DNA of 64,000 bases from Bradyrhizobium niftali (lineage in GTDB: Bacteria > Pseudomonadota > Alphaproteobacteria > Rhizobiales > Xanthobacteraceae), in NCBI RefSeq assembly GCF_004571025.1, contig NZ_SPQT01000003.1:186001-250000 (forward strand), given 5' to 3'. The notes below the pieces were generated by a model that did not search any database, had not been told where the DNA came from, and saw only the letters and a program-made list of their open reading frames with translations. This document shows, piece after piece, positions 18,953 to 27,564 of the stretch. Every line of letters begins with the position of its first letter. The stretch's first letter is position 1. The translations under genes and the position numbers were made by a program.

Positions 18953-20440
18953 TCAGACGGCCAGGTTCATCCACACCGCCTTCGGCTCGGTGAAATTGTC
19001 GAGCACGGCGGTGCCGTGCTCGCGGCCGAGGCCGGAGTCGCGTTCGCCGCCCCAGGGCAGGCGCACGTCGGTATACCCATAGGTGTTCATCCAGACCGTG
19101 CCGGCGCGCGCCCGCTTGGCAAAACGCTGGAGCTTGCCAATGTCGCGGCTCCAGACGCCGGCGGCGAGGCTGTAGGCGGTGCCGTTGGCGATCCGCAAGG
19201 CATCGGCCTCGTCCCTGAACTTGATGACGCTGACGACGGGGCCGAAGATTTCCTCCTGTGATATCCGCATCTCGTGCTCGACATTCGCGAACACCGCAGG
19301 GCTGATGAAGTAGCCGCGCTCGCCGACCCGCGTCCCGCCGGTGACGAGGCTCGCCCCCTCCTGCCGGCCGATATCGACATAGTCGAGGATCGACTTCATC
19401 TGCTTCTCGGAGATGACAGGCCCGAGCGCCGTCTTGCGATCGAGCGTATCGCCCATCTTCAGCGATTTTGCGCGCGCAGCGAGGCGCTCCACGACCTCAT
19501 CATAGGCCTTCTCCTGGACCAGCACGCGCGAGCCGGCCGAGCACACCTGGCCGGCGTTGAAGAAGATGCCGGAGGCCGCGGCTTTCGAAGCCGCTTCGAG
19601 ATCGGCATCGTCGAAGATGACATTGGCCGATTTGCCGCCGAGTTCGAGCGAGACGCGCTTGAAGTTGCCGGCCGCGCCTTTCATGATTCCGCGACCCACG
19701 CCAGGCGAGCCGGTGAAGGTGACCTTGTCGACATCGGGGTGATTGACCAGCGCGTCGCCGACGACGCGGCCGGGGCCCGTGACGACGTTGAAGACGCCCG
19801 CCGGCAGGCCGGCCTGGAGCGCGAGCTCGGCGATGCGCAGCGCCGACAGCGAGGTCAGCTCGGCCGGCTTCATCACGATCGTGCAGCCGCAGGCCAGCGC
19901 CGGCGCGAGCTTCCACATCCCGATCATCAACGGGAAATTCCACGGCACGATCGCCGCCACCACGCCGACCGGCTCGCGCACGGTGTAGGTCAGGGCATCG
20001 TCACGCACGGGCACGACGTCGCCGCTGATCTTGTCGGCCCAGCCGGCGTAGTAGATCAGCGTATCGACCGCGGCCGGGAAGTCCTGGCGCAGCGTCGCGG
20101 AGATCGGCTTGCCGGCATCGATCGACTCGAGCTCGATGATTTCTTCCGCGTGCTGCTTGAGCAGATCGGCCCAGCGCAGCAGGATCTGGCCGCGCTCGGA
20201 GGCGCGCATCGTGCGCCACGGGCCCTCGAACGCCCGCCGCGCGGCCGCCACCGCATGCTCGACATCGGCCTCGCCGCCTTCGGCGACGGTGGCGATGACC
20301 TGGCCGGTGGCGGGATTGAGGGATTTGAAGGTGCGGCCGGAGCTTGCGGGGACGCGGCGGCCATCGATGAGCAGATGCTGCGGCCGGGCCATGAACTCGG
20401 TCGCCGGCGAATGCGCAAAGTCATATGCAACAGACATCAT
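18953..20440 (-). CDS. NAD(P)-dependent aldehyde dehydrogenase
   Basis: 495 residues of the ALDH superfamily. Motifs: VPWNFPLMIGMWKLAPALA, VTFTGSPGVGRGI (cofactor binding), catalytic Glu in VSLELGGKSANVI and catalytic Cys in FFNAGQVCSAGSRV, then EEIFGPVVSVIKF. It resembles the betaine-aldehyde/phenylacetaldehyde type but the substrate cannot be fixed. GGGAG precedes the paired ATGATG start. It is divergent from a ModE-type regulator at 20551 that probably controls it, and ends at a strong terminator. Confidence 0.9.
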   Translation of the reverse strand: MMSVAYDFAHSPATEFMARPQHLLIDGRRVPASSGRTFKSLNPATGQVIATVAEGGEADVEHAVAAARRAFEGPWRTMRASERGQILLRWADLLKQHAEEIIELESIDAGKPISATLRQDFPAAVDTLIYYAGWADKISGDVVPVRDDALTYTVREPVGVVAAIVPWNFPLMIGMWKLAPALACGCTIVMKPAELTSLSALRIAELALQAGLPAGVFNVVTGPGRVVGDALVNHPDVDKVTFTGSPGVGRGIMKGAAGNFKRVSLELGGKSANVIFDDADLEAASKAAASGIFFNAGQVCSAGSRVLVQEKAYDEVVERLAARAKSLKMGDTLDRKTALGPVISEKQMKSILDYVDIGRQEGASLVTGGTRVGERGYFISPAVFANVEHEMRISQEEIFGPVVSVIKFRDEADALRIANGTAYSLAAGVWSRDIGKLQRFAKRARAGTVWMNTYGYTDVRLPWGGERDSGLGREHGTAVLDNFTEPKAVWMNLAV

Positions 20441-20496
20441 ATTTTCTCCCGTTCTGGTATCCCAGATTAGGACGGTATTCGCTGCCGTAAATATGA

Positions 20497-20526
20497 TATG
20501 GTGTGCCTATGGCCACCCGATATATG
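20497..20526. promoter_or_regulatory. possible operator dyad in the divergent promoter
   Basis: ATATGGTGTGCC and GGCCACCCGATATAT form a partly symmetric region in the 110-base gap between the aldehyde dehydrogenase and the regulator gene. CGATATATG at 20518-20526 also resembles half of a ModE box, but no matching second half follows at six or seven bases. Weak evidence. Confidence 0.3.
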
Positions 20527-20550
20527 AACTCAACTTCATAAGATTGTTTC

Positions 20551-21633
20551 ATGCTCCAGATCGAGATCGAGGCAGTTTGGCGGTTTCGCCAGGAGGGCAG
20601 TCCGCGCACGGCGGTGGTCATGCTCGGCGTGCTCAACGAAATCCGGAAGACCGGAAAGATCACAAGTGCGGCCGCCGACGCGCACCTCTCCTACCGGCAC
20701 GTCTGGAATCTGATCGAGCAATGGTCGGAGTTCTTCGGCACGCCGCTGGTCGAGACCCAGCGCGGCAAGGGCTCCAGGCTCACGCCATTCGGCGAGCGCT
20801 TGGTATGGGCCGGCGAGCGCATGCAGGCACGGCTGGGGCCGCAGCTCGAAAACCTGGCACAGGAGCTGGCAAGCGAGATCAAGCCGTTCCTCGAGCAGCG
20901 CCCATCGGTGATCCGCGTGCACGCCAGCCACGGCTTTGCGGTGGCAAAGCTGCGCGAATTCCTCGACCGCGAGCCCGGCATCGGCGTCGACCTACGCTAT
21001 GTCAGCAACCAGCATTCGCTGGTCTCGCTGGCGCAGGGCGCCTGCGATCTCTCCGGCCTGCATCTGCCGCACGGCGCGTTGCGGGCGCAAGGCATCAAGG
21101 CCGCGCGCGAATGGCTCGATCCGCGCGAGGACCGTGTCATCAGCTTCGTGACGCGCGAGATGGGGCTGATGGTCGCGCGCAGCAATCCGCTTGGCATCGA
21201 AACGATCGAGGACCTGACCAGGCCAAAGGTCCGCTTCGTCAACCGAGACCATGATTCCGGCACGCGCCTTCTGTTCGACCAGTTGCTGGCCGCACACCGC
21301 ATCGACGAAAGCCGCATCAACGGCGCGCAGCAGATCGAGTTCACCCACGCCGCGGTCGCCGCCTATGTCGCGAGCGGCATGGCGGATGCGAGCTTCGGCG
21401 TCGAGGCGGCCGCCCGGCATTTCGGCCTCGATTTCATTCGCATCGTGACCGAGGATTATTTCTTCGTCTGCAAACGCGCCTTCCTCGATACCGAGCCGAT
21501 GCAGCGCATCCTCGATATCATGCGCAGCGCCGATTTTCGTGCCGCTGTCGCCAGCCTGCCCGGCTACGTGCCGTCGGAAACGGGCACCGTGACCGGCGTG
21601 AAGGCGTTTCTGGAGATGCACGCCGTGCGCTGA
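20551..21633 (+). CDS. ModE-type HTH regulator fused to a periplasmic-binding-like domain
   Basis: 360 residues. Residues 1-100 form a ModE-like winged helix (VMLGVLNEIRKTGKITSAAADAHLSYRHVWNLIEQW, then TPLVETQRGKGSRLTPFGER). Residues 115-350 look like a type-II periplasmic-binding fold used as a ligand sensor (PBP_like), with SGLHLPHGALR and RDHDSGTRLLFDQLL. This architecture occurs in regulators near molybdate, tungstate or oxidoreductase genes. Divergent transcription suggests control of the aldehyde dehydrogenase. Ligand unknown; it might be an oxyanion or an organic acid. Confidence 0.82.
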   Translation: MLQIEIEAVWRFRQEGSPRTAVVMLGVLNEIRKTGKITSAAADAHLSYRHVWNLIEQWSEFFGTPLVETQRGKGSRLTPFGERLVWAGERMQARLGPQLENLAQELASEIKPFLEQRPSVIRVHASHGFAVAKLREFLDREPGIGVDLRYVSNQHSLVSLAQGACDLSGLHLPHGALRAQGIKAAREWLDPREDRVISFVTREMGLMVARSNPLGIETIEDLTRPKVRFVNRDHDSGTRLLFDQLLAAHRIDESRINGAQQIEFTHAAVAAYVASGMADASFGVEAAARHFGLDFIRIVTEDYFFVCKRAFLDTEPMQRILDIMRSADFRAAVASLPGYVPSETGTVTGVKAFLEMHAVR

Positions 21634-21709
21634 TACGATGCGGCGCCCTCACCTTGTCCGCGGCAGGCAAGAGTGGCAATCTGCCTTCATTGTCCCTCGA
21701 GATCCGAAC

Positions 21710-22084
21710 ATGTCGCGCGCGGGCGCCAAATCGCTTCCCCAGCTGAGTCTTCGCATCGATCTCGACGGCGAGGATCGGATCGGCCCCGGCAAGATCGAGC
21801 TTTTGGAGCAGATCCGCGAGCAAGGCTCGATCTCGGCGGCCGGCCGCGCCATGGACATGTCCTACAAGCGCGCCTGGGATCTCGTCGACGAAATCAATCG
21901 CATCTGCGGACATGCCGCGGTCGAGCCGCAGGCCGGCGGCAAGAACGGCGGCGGCGCGATGCTGACGCCGTTCGGTGAGAAACTTGTTGCCCGCTACCGC
22001 AAGATCGAGCGCGACGCCGCGCGCGCGGTGCACAAGGAGCTGGAAGCGCTCAGGAGCGACATCGCCCGCTCGCGCAAGTCCTGA
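21710..22084 (+). CDS. ModE N-terminal-type winged-helix regulator
   Basis: 124 residues consisting only of the ModE DNA-binding domain: LSLRIDLDGEDRIGPGKIEL, recognition region GSISAAGRAMDMSYKRAWDLV, then ...GGAMLTPFGEKLVARYRKIE. No TOBE (molybdate-binding) domains follow, so this is a short ModE-like protein whose ligand sensing, if any, must be indirect. The start (MSRAGAKSLPQ) is preferred over the 24-residue-longer frame. It lies 76 bases after the PBP-fused regulator in the same orientation. Confidence 0.85.
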   Translation: MSRAGAKSLPQLSLRIDLDGEDRIGPGKIELLEQIREQGSISAAGRAMDMSYKRAWDLVDEINRICGHAAVEPQAGGKNGGGAMLTPFGEKLVARYRKIERDAARAVHKELEALRSDIARSRKS

Positions 22085-22090
22085 GCGCGG

Positions 22091-22468
22091 CTAGTTCGGC
22101 CGCATCGACGTGTCGGGCATCGGCTGCGTCAGGGCCTCGCCGAGCAGGCTCTGCTCGGCCTTCGGGATCGAGAAGCGGATCTTGAAACCGTCCTCGGTCT
22201 GAAGCGTGATGATGCGCTGGGTCGTGTCGGTCGATTGTTCCAGCACCCAGGATGCCAGCGGATAGGCATAGCGCAGGCTCTGGTCGCCGTAGCGGGCCTT
22301 CAGTGCTGCCTCCAGCAATCCCGGCAGCGTCATGATCAGGGCGCCGACCTGTTTGAGTGAGACGCTGACGGCGGCGGGATTGCCCGTCACGTCCTCGAAT
22401 CCCAGCGAGATCGCACCGCCATCGGCTGCCACCTCGCAGGTCGTGAGCGATCTGACTTTAATTTCCAT
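22091..22468 (-). CDS. conserved hypothetical protein under a ModE-like box
   Basis: 125 residues, soluble, beginning MEIKVRSLTTCEVAADGGAI. It reads as alternating strands with one helix (KQVGALIMTLPGLLEAALKARYGD) and no signal peptide. No family recognised. Its stop is six bases from the convergent stop of the short ModE-like gene, and a 9-6-9 dyad resembling a ModE operator lies 23-50 bases ahead of its start, so molybdenum-linked control is plausible. Start at 22468 is preferred over the longer frame because the latter would run through that dyad. Confidence 0.6.
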   Translation of the reverse strand: MEIKVRSLTTCEVAADGGAISLGFEDVTGNPAAVSVSLKQVGALIMTLPGLLEAALKARYGDQSLRYAYPLASWVLEQSTDTTQRIITLQTEDGFKIRFSIPKAEQSLLGEALTQPMPDTSMRPN

Positions 22469-22490
22469 CGAGAGCTCCGGAACGCGGCAG

Positions 22491-22518
22491 TCCGCTATAT
22501 CCCGTAAGATACAGCGAT
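22491..22518. promoter_or_regulatory. ModE-box-like inverted repeat
   Basis: CGCTATATC (22493-22501), six bases, then GATACAGCG (22508-22516). This matches the size and spacing of ModE operators (arms like CGCTATATA separated by six or seven bases); the right arm read backwards with flanks is ATCGCTGTATC. It lies just upstream of the gene at 22091-22468 and 407 bases beyond the end of the short ModE-like gene. Known facts: the consensus. Inference: that this protein binds here. Confidence 0.55.
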
Positions 22519-22630
22519 ATGTGCGATCAGGTCCAGCCGCTTCTTTTGGAACAGCTCGAACCGCCGCAAAGGGCTTCAAACGGCATGGACTTCGGACGTC
22601 GGCGCGGTGCCGGCAGCGCGACGCGTCCGC

Positions 22631-23209
22631 TCAGATCGCCGGCTCGTCCTTGAGCGCCGCCACCACCTGCTCACCGCGATCGGTCAGGCGATAGGTCACC
22701 AGCGGACGACTCGACGGCGGCTTGCGGTCGATCTCGACGATGTAGCCGCGCACCATCAGCGCTTCGAAACTGCCGTAGTAGCCGAACATGCTGATCTGGT
22801 TCTGCTTGAGCAGCTTGAACTCGCGCAGGAGACGGATCTCGTTGCCCGAGAGCAGCGAGCGGCGGACGCGCTGCGCGAACCGCGCACGCTGCTCGAACCA
22901 TGCCTGGTCGGGCAGTTCGTGCGAGGCCGGCGCCGGATCCCGCTCGCAGGGGCGCGCCTCGGTCGCGGCATCGGCCACGACCTCAGGAAGGCAGGGCATG
23001 CTGCCGACGACCGCGTCCTTGGCGACGTCGAGCAATGCGATCGGCCAGCGCCGCTTGTTGTCCACCATGACCGGCGGCGGCACGACGTTGTCGCGCACCA
23101 ATTGCTCGAAACGGCCGGCGGTGACGCCGACATAGGCGGCTGCCCGGCGGCGATCGACCAGACGGGTGTCCGGCCCGTGCTCCAGCTCGCAAGCGATGTT
23201 CTCGTTCAC
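22631..23209 (-). CDS. helix-turn-helix protein, MerR/excisionase-like N-terminus
   Basis: 192 residues. The first 60 (RRRAAAYVGVTAGRFEQLVRDNVVPPPVMVDNKRRWPIALLD) look like a small winged-helix excisionase-type domain. The C-terminal half (LLREFKLLKQNQISMFGYYGSFEALMVRGYI through YRLTDRGEQVVAAL) looks like a second winged helix with a wing strand. I do not recognise a named family. It is divergent from the LysR gene at 23372 (162-base gap). Probably a transcription regulator; its targets cannot be told. Confidence 0.6.
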   Translation of the reverse strand: MNENIACELEHGPDTRLVDRRRAAAYVGVTAGRFEQLVRDNVVPPPVMVDNKRRWPIALLDVAKDAVVGSMPCLPEVVADAATEARPCERDPAPASHELPDQAWFEQRARFAQRVRRSLLSGNEIRLLREFKLLKQNQISMFGYYGSFEALMVRGYIVEIDRKPPSSRPLVTYRLTDRGEQVVAALKDEPAI

Positions 23210-23371
23210 CCCGAAATCCCCTGGCGCGTCGTTGCGCAGGCCCCGCGGCCCTCATTGGGGCCTGGCCGAGCCGGCGGCGAACCTAGGGGGGACCAGCGCT
23301 CTCGAAAAGCAGAGAATTTCGTACATGTTGATGCCGTTTCGGCAGCGGCTATAGTCCGTGCCGAGGGACCC

Positions 23372-24310
23372 ATGCGATTTCACTCACCTGCCATCCAGTA
23401 CTTCCACGCCGTCCGCCGCACCGGCTCGATCCGCGCCGCGGCACGCGTCCTGAACGTTGCCTCCTCGGCGGTCAGCCGCCAGATTCTCAAGCTAGAGCAA
23501 GAGGTTGGATCACCGCTATTCGAGCGCAATGCGCGCGGGCTGACGCTGACCACGGTCGGCGAGATGCTGGCCCGGCACGTCATGAACGTGCTCCAGGACC
23601 TCGACCGCTTCCGCTCGGACGTCGCGTCCCTGTCGGGCACCTGGCGCGGCACCGTCAGCATCGCCTGCATCGAGTCGCTGACGGAATCGGTGCTGCCGGA
23701 CCTGATCGCCTTACATCGCGGCCGCGCCCGCCGCGTCAGCTTCACCACCGAGGTGAAGGGATCGTCGGACGTGCTGGAGGCCCTGAGCCGCGGCGAGGCC
23801 GACATCGGCATCGCCATGGCGCTCCGCCATCCGCCGGACTTGCGGCAGGTCGCCTTGAAGCGGTTTCGCCTCGGCGCGGTGGTGTCGCGCGAGCATCCGC
23901 TGGCGCGCCGCAAGACGGTGACGCTGGAGCAATGCCTCGCCTTCCCCGTCATCAATGCGCTGCCGGAGCTGTCGATCTATCATCTGCTCCAGCCGCTGAT
24001 CGCACAGCTCTCCGAGACGCCGGAGCCGGCGATTCAGGCCAATTCGATCGACCTGATGCGCGAGCTCGCCGCACGCGGCGTCGGCGTCGCCTTCCAGACC
24101 CAGCTCGGCATCGGCCGGCTGTCGCGCGACAGCCAGCTCGTCTTCCTGCCGCTCGACAACGCCGGCAGCCCGGTCTGGTCCGACCTCGGCATCTATGTTC
24201 GCGCCGAGCGCACCCTGCCCGCCTTCATCGAATCCTTTCTCCAGGAGCTGGTGCGCGAACTGGGCGAGCGCGAGCGGCGCGAGAACGCGGCCTATCCGCA
24301 GACGTCGTGA
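23372..24310 (+). CDS. LysR-family transcriptional regulator
   Basis: 312 residues. Helix-turn-helix: AIQYFHAVRRTGSIRAAARVLNVASSAVSRQILKLEQEVG, then the LTLTTVGEMLARHV wing. Effector domain follows (TVSIACIESLTESVLPDLIALH). The start at 23372 has GAGGGACC upstream; the open frame extends to 22607 only as non-coding read-through opposite the HTH gene. No divergent metabolic operon is adjacent, so its targets are unclear; it may regulate the divergent HTH gene. Confidence 0.9.
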   Translation: MRFHSPAIQYFHAVRRTGSIRAAARVLNVASSAVSRQILKLEQEVGSPLFERNARGLTLTTVGEMLARHVMNVLQDLDRFRSDVASLSGTWRGTVSIACIESLTESVLPDLIALHRGRARRVSFTTEVKGSSDVLEALSRGEADIGIAMALRHPPDLRQVALKRFRLGAVVSREHPLARRKTVTLEQCLAFPVINALPELSIYHLLQPLIAQLSETPEPAIQANSIDLMRELAARGVGVAFQTQLGIGRLSRDSQLVFLPLDNAGSPVWSDLGIYVRAERTLPAFIESFLQELVRELGERERRENAAYPQTS

Positions 24311-24483
24311 CGTCGCGGCGCCGCCGCCAAGCCGGCGCAGCGTGGATGCGACCACGCGACCCGTGGTCTTGCGGACTTGCCTGAAGCAAGGTTGCTCCGG
24401 CAGCATTCCCGGCCGATGTCGCGCCCGCGAGATCGAGGACGCGCCGGCACACGCCGAACGCCTGAAGTCACTGGGATCCCGAG

Positions 24484-25452
24484 ATGCCGGTACGTTGGCT
24501 CAAGCCGTCGCGAGTCCTGAGCATCGAGCGCTACAGCGATTTCGAGTCCTTTCGTCCGAGCGAGGTGCTGGGCGGCGGCATCAGCACGCCGCTCGAGCCG
24601 CGCGAGGTCTCGCTGCACCGCGCCATCCTGCCGCTCCAGGATGGTCTGTTCGTGCTGCAGCGGACCTTCGCGCGGCGCCTCGAGGCCAATGTCGGCACCG
24701 ACCACGGCGTCGGCCTCGTCATCCCGCTCGCCTGTCATTCCACCACCAACGGGCGCGAGATCGACAACTCGATGATCGGTGTCGTGCGCGGCAAGGTCGC
24801 GACCGAGGCGGTCGAGCATCACCCCAACACCTATCTGATGCTGCGCTTCAACTCCGACATGCGCCATCGCGGCTGGGCGGACTACGACACCGGGCTCGAA
24901 TTCACGCGCCTCAACGACGACACGATGGCGCGCGTGCGCGCGGCCATTCTCGACATGTTCAGCCTAGCCTCGCGCTGCAACGATCCCAGGCAATTCGAAG
25001 CCATCGACCGGCCGATCCAGGAAAGGCTTCTCGCAGGGCTCGATGCCGCCCTTGCCCCCATCGACGCTCGACATCTCCGGCGCGGGTCGTACGACAAGCA
25101 TCGCAAGCTGGTCGCACGGCTGGACGAGGCGGCCACGCTGTCCGGCGGCATCCCGCTCTACAGCGGCGACCTCGCAGATGCGCTCGGCGTCTCCGTCCGC
25201 ACGCTCCAGAGCGCGACACAGGCCGTGCATGGCGTCAGCCTGCAGCACCATCTCAGGCTGAAGCGGCTGTGGTCGACCCGCACCCAGCTACTGACCGGAG
25301 GTAACGAAACGACCGTGAAGGCCGCGGCGCTCGCGAACGGCTTCTGGCACATGGGCGAATTCTCGAAACTCTACAAGGCGACGTTCGGCGAGATGCCGTC
25401 CGGGACGCTGGCGCAGGCCCGTGATTTCAAGGACGAGAGCCCGCACCTCTGA
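24484..25452 (+). CDS. AraC-family transcriptional regulator
   Basis: 322 residues. An N-terminal sensor domain of the AraC_binding_2 type ends near residue 200, followed by the paired helix-turn-helix: YSGDLADALGVSVRTLQSATQAVHGVSLQHHLRLKRL and TVKAAALANGFWHMGEFSKLYKATFGEMPS. The second motif is the conserved AraC recognition helix. Start at 24484 (MPVRWLKPSRV). Targets unknown; it lies alone between LysR and the YqhA-like gene, with a convergent stop. Confidence 0.88.
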   Translation: MPVRWLKPSRVLSIERYSDFESFRPSEVLGGGISTPLEPREVSLHRAILPLQDGLFVLQRTFARRLEANVGTDHGVGLVIPLACHSTTNGREIDNSMIGVVRGKVATEAVEHHPNTYLMLRFNSDMRHRGWADYDTGLEFTRLNDDTMARVRAAILDMFSLASRCNDPRQFEAIDRPIQERLLAGLDAALAPIDARHLRRGSYDKHRKLVARLDEAATLSGGIPLYSGDLADALGVSVRTLQSATQAVHGVSLQHHLRLKRLWSTRTQLLTGGNETTVKAAALANGFWHMGEFSKLYKATFGEMPSGTLAQARDFKDESPHL

Positions 25453-25483
25453 GCCAGCTTCGGTCAAACCCGCTGCGCCGCGC

Positions 25484-26068
25484 TCAGCCGTGCCCCGCTT
25501 CCTTGCGGTGACCGCTCTCGCTGAGGCGATCGACCCAGGCGATGCCGATCGCCGAGATGATGAAGGTCAGGTGGATCAAGACCTGCCACATCACGCCGGT
25601 CTCGGTGAAATTGCTGCGCGTGGTGCCGAGATTTCCGGCCTCGATGAAGGTCCGCAGCAGCGAGATCGAGGAGATGCCGATGATCGCCATCGCAAGCTTG
25701 ATCTTGAGCACGCTTGCGTTGACATGACTGAGCCATTCCGGCTCGTCCGGATGGCCGCTCAGGTTCAGACGCGAGACGAAAGTCTCGTAGCCGCCGACGA
25801 TCACCATCACGAGCAGGTTCGAGATCATGACAACGTCGATCAGTCCGAGCACGACCAGCATGATCTGCTGCTCGCTGGCGTCAAAGGAGTGCGCGACCAG
25901 ATGCCAGAGCTCCTTGAGGAACAGCAGCACGTAGACGCCCTGTGCGATGATGAGGCCGACATAGAGCGGCACCTGCAGCCAGCGCGAGCCGAAGATCAGC
26001 TGGGCGACCAGGCCGATCGCCGGCGGCGGCACGGGCGCCGCCGAAGCTGCTTTGGGTTCAGACGTCAT
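25484..26068 (-). CDS. YqhA/UPF0114 family membrane protein
   Basis: 194 residues with four hydrophobic segments: WLQVPLYVGLIIAQGVYVLLFL, IMLVVLGLIDVVMISNLLVMVIVGGYE, LKIKLAMAIIGISSISLLRTFI and QVLIHLTFIISAIGIAWVDRL. The GLIDVVMISNLLVMV...YETFVSRL stretch is typical of UPF0114. Function unknown; the family is widespread and often near tellurite or stress genes. It follows the TerC-like gene by 34 bases on the same strand, so the four-gene run 27564-25484 looks like one unit. Confidence 0.85.
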   Translation of the reverse strand: MTSEPKAASAAPVPPPAIGLVAQLIFGSRWLQVPLYVGLIIAQGVYVLLFLKELWHLVAHSFDASEQQIMLVVLGLIDVVMISNLLVMVIVGGYETFVSRLNLSGHPDEPEWLSHVNASVLKIKLAMAIIGISSISLLRTFIEAGNLGTTRSNFTETGVMWQVLIHLTFIISAIGIAWVDRLSESGHRKEAGHG

Positions 26069-26102
26069 TGATCACTCCGGATTGCGCACAGGAAGCGTCG
26101 TC

Positions 26103-26741
26103 TTAGAGACTCGCGATGACAGGCGCGAGCTCGAGCGAGCCGCGGTAGATCATCTCGAAGGCGACGTAGACGATGATGGCGAGACCGACATAGGCGATCC
26201 AGCGCTGCTTCTGCAACACCCGGCCGAGCAGATCGGCGGCGACGCCCATCATCGCGACCGACAGCAACAGTCCGAACGCGAGGATGTAGGGATGCTCGCG
26301 CGCCGCTCCCGCGACCGCGAGCACGTTGTCGAGCGACATCGAGACGTCGGCGGCGACGATCTGCAAGGCGGCCTGGCCGAAGGTCTTTCGCGACGCCGAT
26401 GCCGCGCTTCCGCCGCCGCCATGGTTGAATGCAAGCTCGCTGCCATGCGCGGTCTGCTCGCGCAATTCGCGCCACATCTTCCAGCACACCCAGAGCAGCA
26501 GCACGCCGCCGGCGAGCAGGAGGCCGATCACCTGCAGGAGCTGGGTCGCGATGCCGGCAAAGACGATGCGCAAGACCGTGGCCGCGACGATGCCGACGAC
26601 GATGGCGCGCCGGCGCTGCCCGGCCGGCAGGCCGGCGGCGGCAAGGCCGATGACGACGGCGTTGTCGCCGGCGAGCACGAGGTCGATCAGGACAACCTGG
26701 AGCAGCGCCGACAGCGCGTCGGCGGTGATGAACTCAGTCAT
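26103..26741 (-). CDS. TerC/YjbE-family integral membrane protein
   Basis: 212 residues, about seven helices, with the internal duplication shown by two Asp-Asn motifs: DLVLAGDNAVVIGLAAAGLP and VAADVSMSLDNVLAVAGAA. These are features of the TerC/YjbE (TIGR03717-like) branch, which is linked to metal-ion export or protein metalation. The start overlaps the preceding stop by four bases (ATGA at 26738-26741). A role with the TerB-like partner is suggested by position only. Confidence 0.87.
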   Translation of the reverse strand: MTEFITADALSALLQVVLIDLVLAGDNAVVIGLAAAGLPAGQRRRAIVVGIVAATVLRIVFAGIATQLLQVIGLLLAGGVLLLWVCWKMWRELREQTAHGSELAFNHGGGGSAASASRKTFGQAALQIVAADVSMSLDNVLAVAGAAREHPYILAFGLLLSVAMMGVAADLLGRVLQKQRWIAYVGLAIIVYVAFEMIYRGSLELAPVIASL

Positions 26742-27100
26742 GATTGATCAATTTTCGGTGCGGACGGTTCGAACCATTGCGGCTTGCGGCGTTCGATCCA
26801 GTCGAACACCTTCGAGCGGGCGGAGCGCAACGCAGGCACGTCTTCGGCGAGCAATGCGAGACCGAGCGGCAGCATCCAGACGCCGAGCACCGGCAGGAAG
26901 GAGAACACGCCGCCGACGACGAGCAGCGCCCCGGAGGGAATCCTCACCCAGCGGCTGGACGGCTTGAGCAGATAGGTGACGGTGTCGCCCATGCGGGGCG
27001 GCAAACGATGCACGAGCCTGTCAAGGCGCGGATCACCGCCGGCCATCTGGCCGGTGGTGCCCGCGGTTCCGGTCGTACGCTCGTCCGATGTCGCGCTCAT
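26738..27100 (-). CDS. small membrane protein of the PGPGW-like type
   Basis: 120 residues: an acidic, Thr-rich N-terminus, LVHRLPPRMGDTVTYLLKPSSR, then a hydrophobic pair IPSGALLVVGGVFSFLPVLGVWMLPLGLALLAED, and a charged tail (KVFDWIERRKPQWFEP). Such putative transmembrane proteins occur beside transporters. The ATG at 27100 is preferred (AAAGGAG five bases upstream); a GTG at 27106 overlaps the TerB-like stop but would leave no spacing to the same Shine-Dalgarno. Its stop overlaps the TerC-like start. Confidence 0.75.
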   Translation of the reverse strand: MSATSDERTTGTAGTTGQMAGGDPRLDRLVHRLPPRMGDTVTYLLKPSSRWVRIPSGALLVVGGVFSFLPVLGVWMLPLGLALLAEDVPALRSARSKVFDWIERRKPQWFEPSAPKIDQS

Positions 27101-27102
27101 GC

Positions 27103-27564
27103 TCACTCCTTTGGGAGGGTGCCTGCCGCACCCGGTCCGACCTGCTTGGCGCGCGGCAAGACCAGCGTCAGCAGCCGCAGCAGCTTGATCGCCTGCACCT
27201 CATGGGGATGCACGTCCTCGTCCGCGGCCGCAACGCGCTCCGACAGCTCCATCAGATGGGACGAGAGCGGCATGTTCGAGACCGGCCGCAGCGTGTCGAT
27301 CACCACATTGGCAAAGTCCGGCTCCTCCAAACGTTCCGCCAGCTCGTCGAACATCGCGAACAATCGGTCGTCGCCGATATGCGGCGCCAAACCGCGATCC
27401 CTGATGAAGCGGATCACCTCGTCGCGCTCGACCGGCGAGACACGCCGGTCCGCGACCGCGACAAGCGCGCCGGCGATGATCAGCGCAGCCGCAGCCTGCT
27501 CATTGAGGCTGGACGGTTCGGCAATCTCGAGTTCGATCGGGTTGGAGTACTTGGCGTCAGACAT
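27103..27564 (-). CDS. TerB-like tellurite-resistance protein
   Basis: 153 residues, all helical. AAAALIIAGALVAVADRRVSPVERDEVIRFIRD and the later AAADEDVHPHEVQAIKLLRLLTLVL match the TerB fold with its acidic metal-binding positions (ADRRVSPVE, ADEDVHPHE). TerB proteins bind calcium-like ions at the membrane face of Ter complexes. It is the first gene of the run TerB - PGPGW-like - TerC/YjbE - YqhA, each pair overlapping or close. Likely role: ion-stress response; not proven. Confidence 0.82.
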   Translation of the reverse strand: MSDAKYSNPIELEIAEPSSLNEQAAAALIIAGALVAVADRRVSPVERDEVIRFIRDRGLAPHIGDDRLFAMFDELAERLEEPDFANVVIDTLRPVSNMPLSSHLMELSERVAAADEDVHPHEVQAIKLLRLLTLVLPRAKQVGPGAAGTLPKE

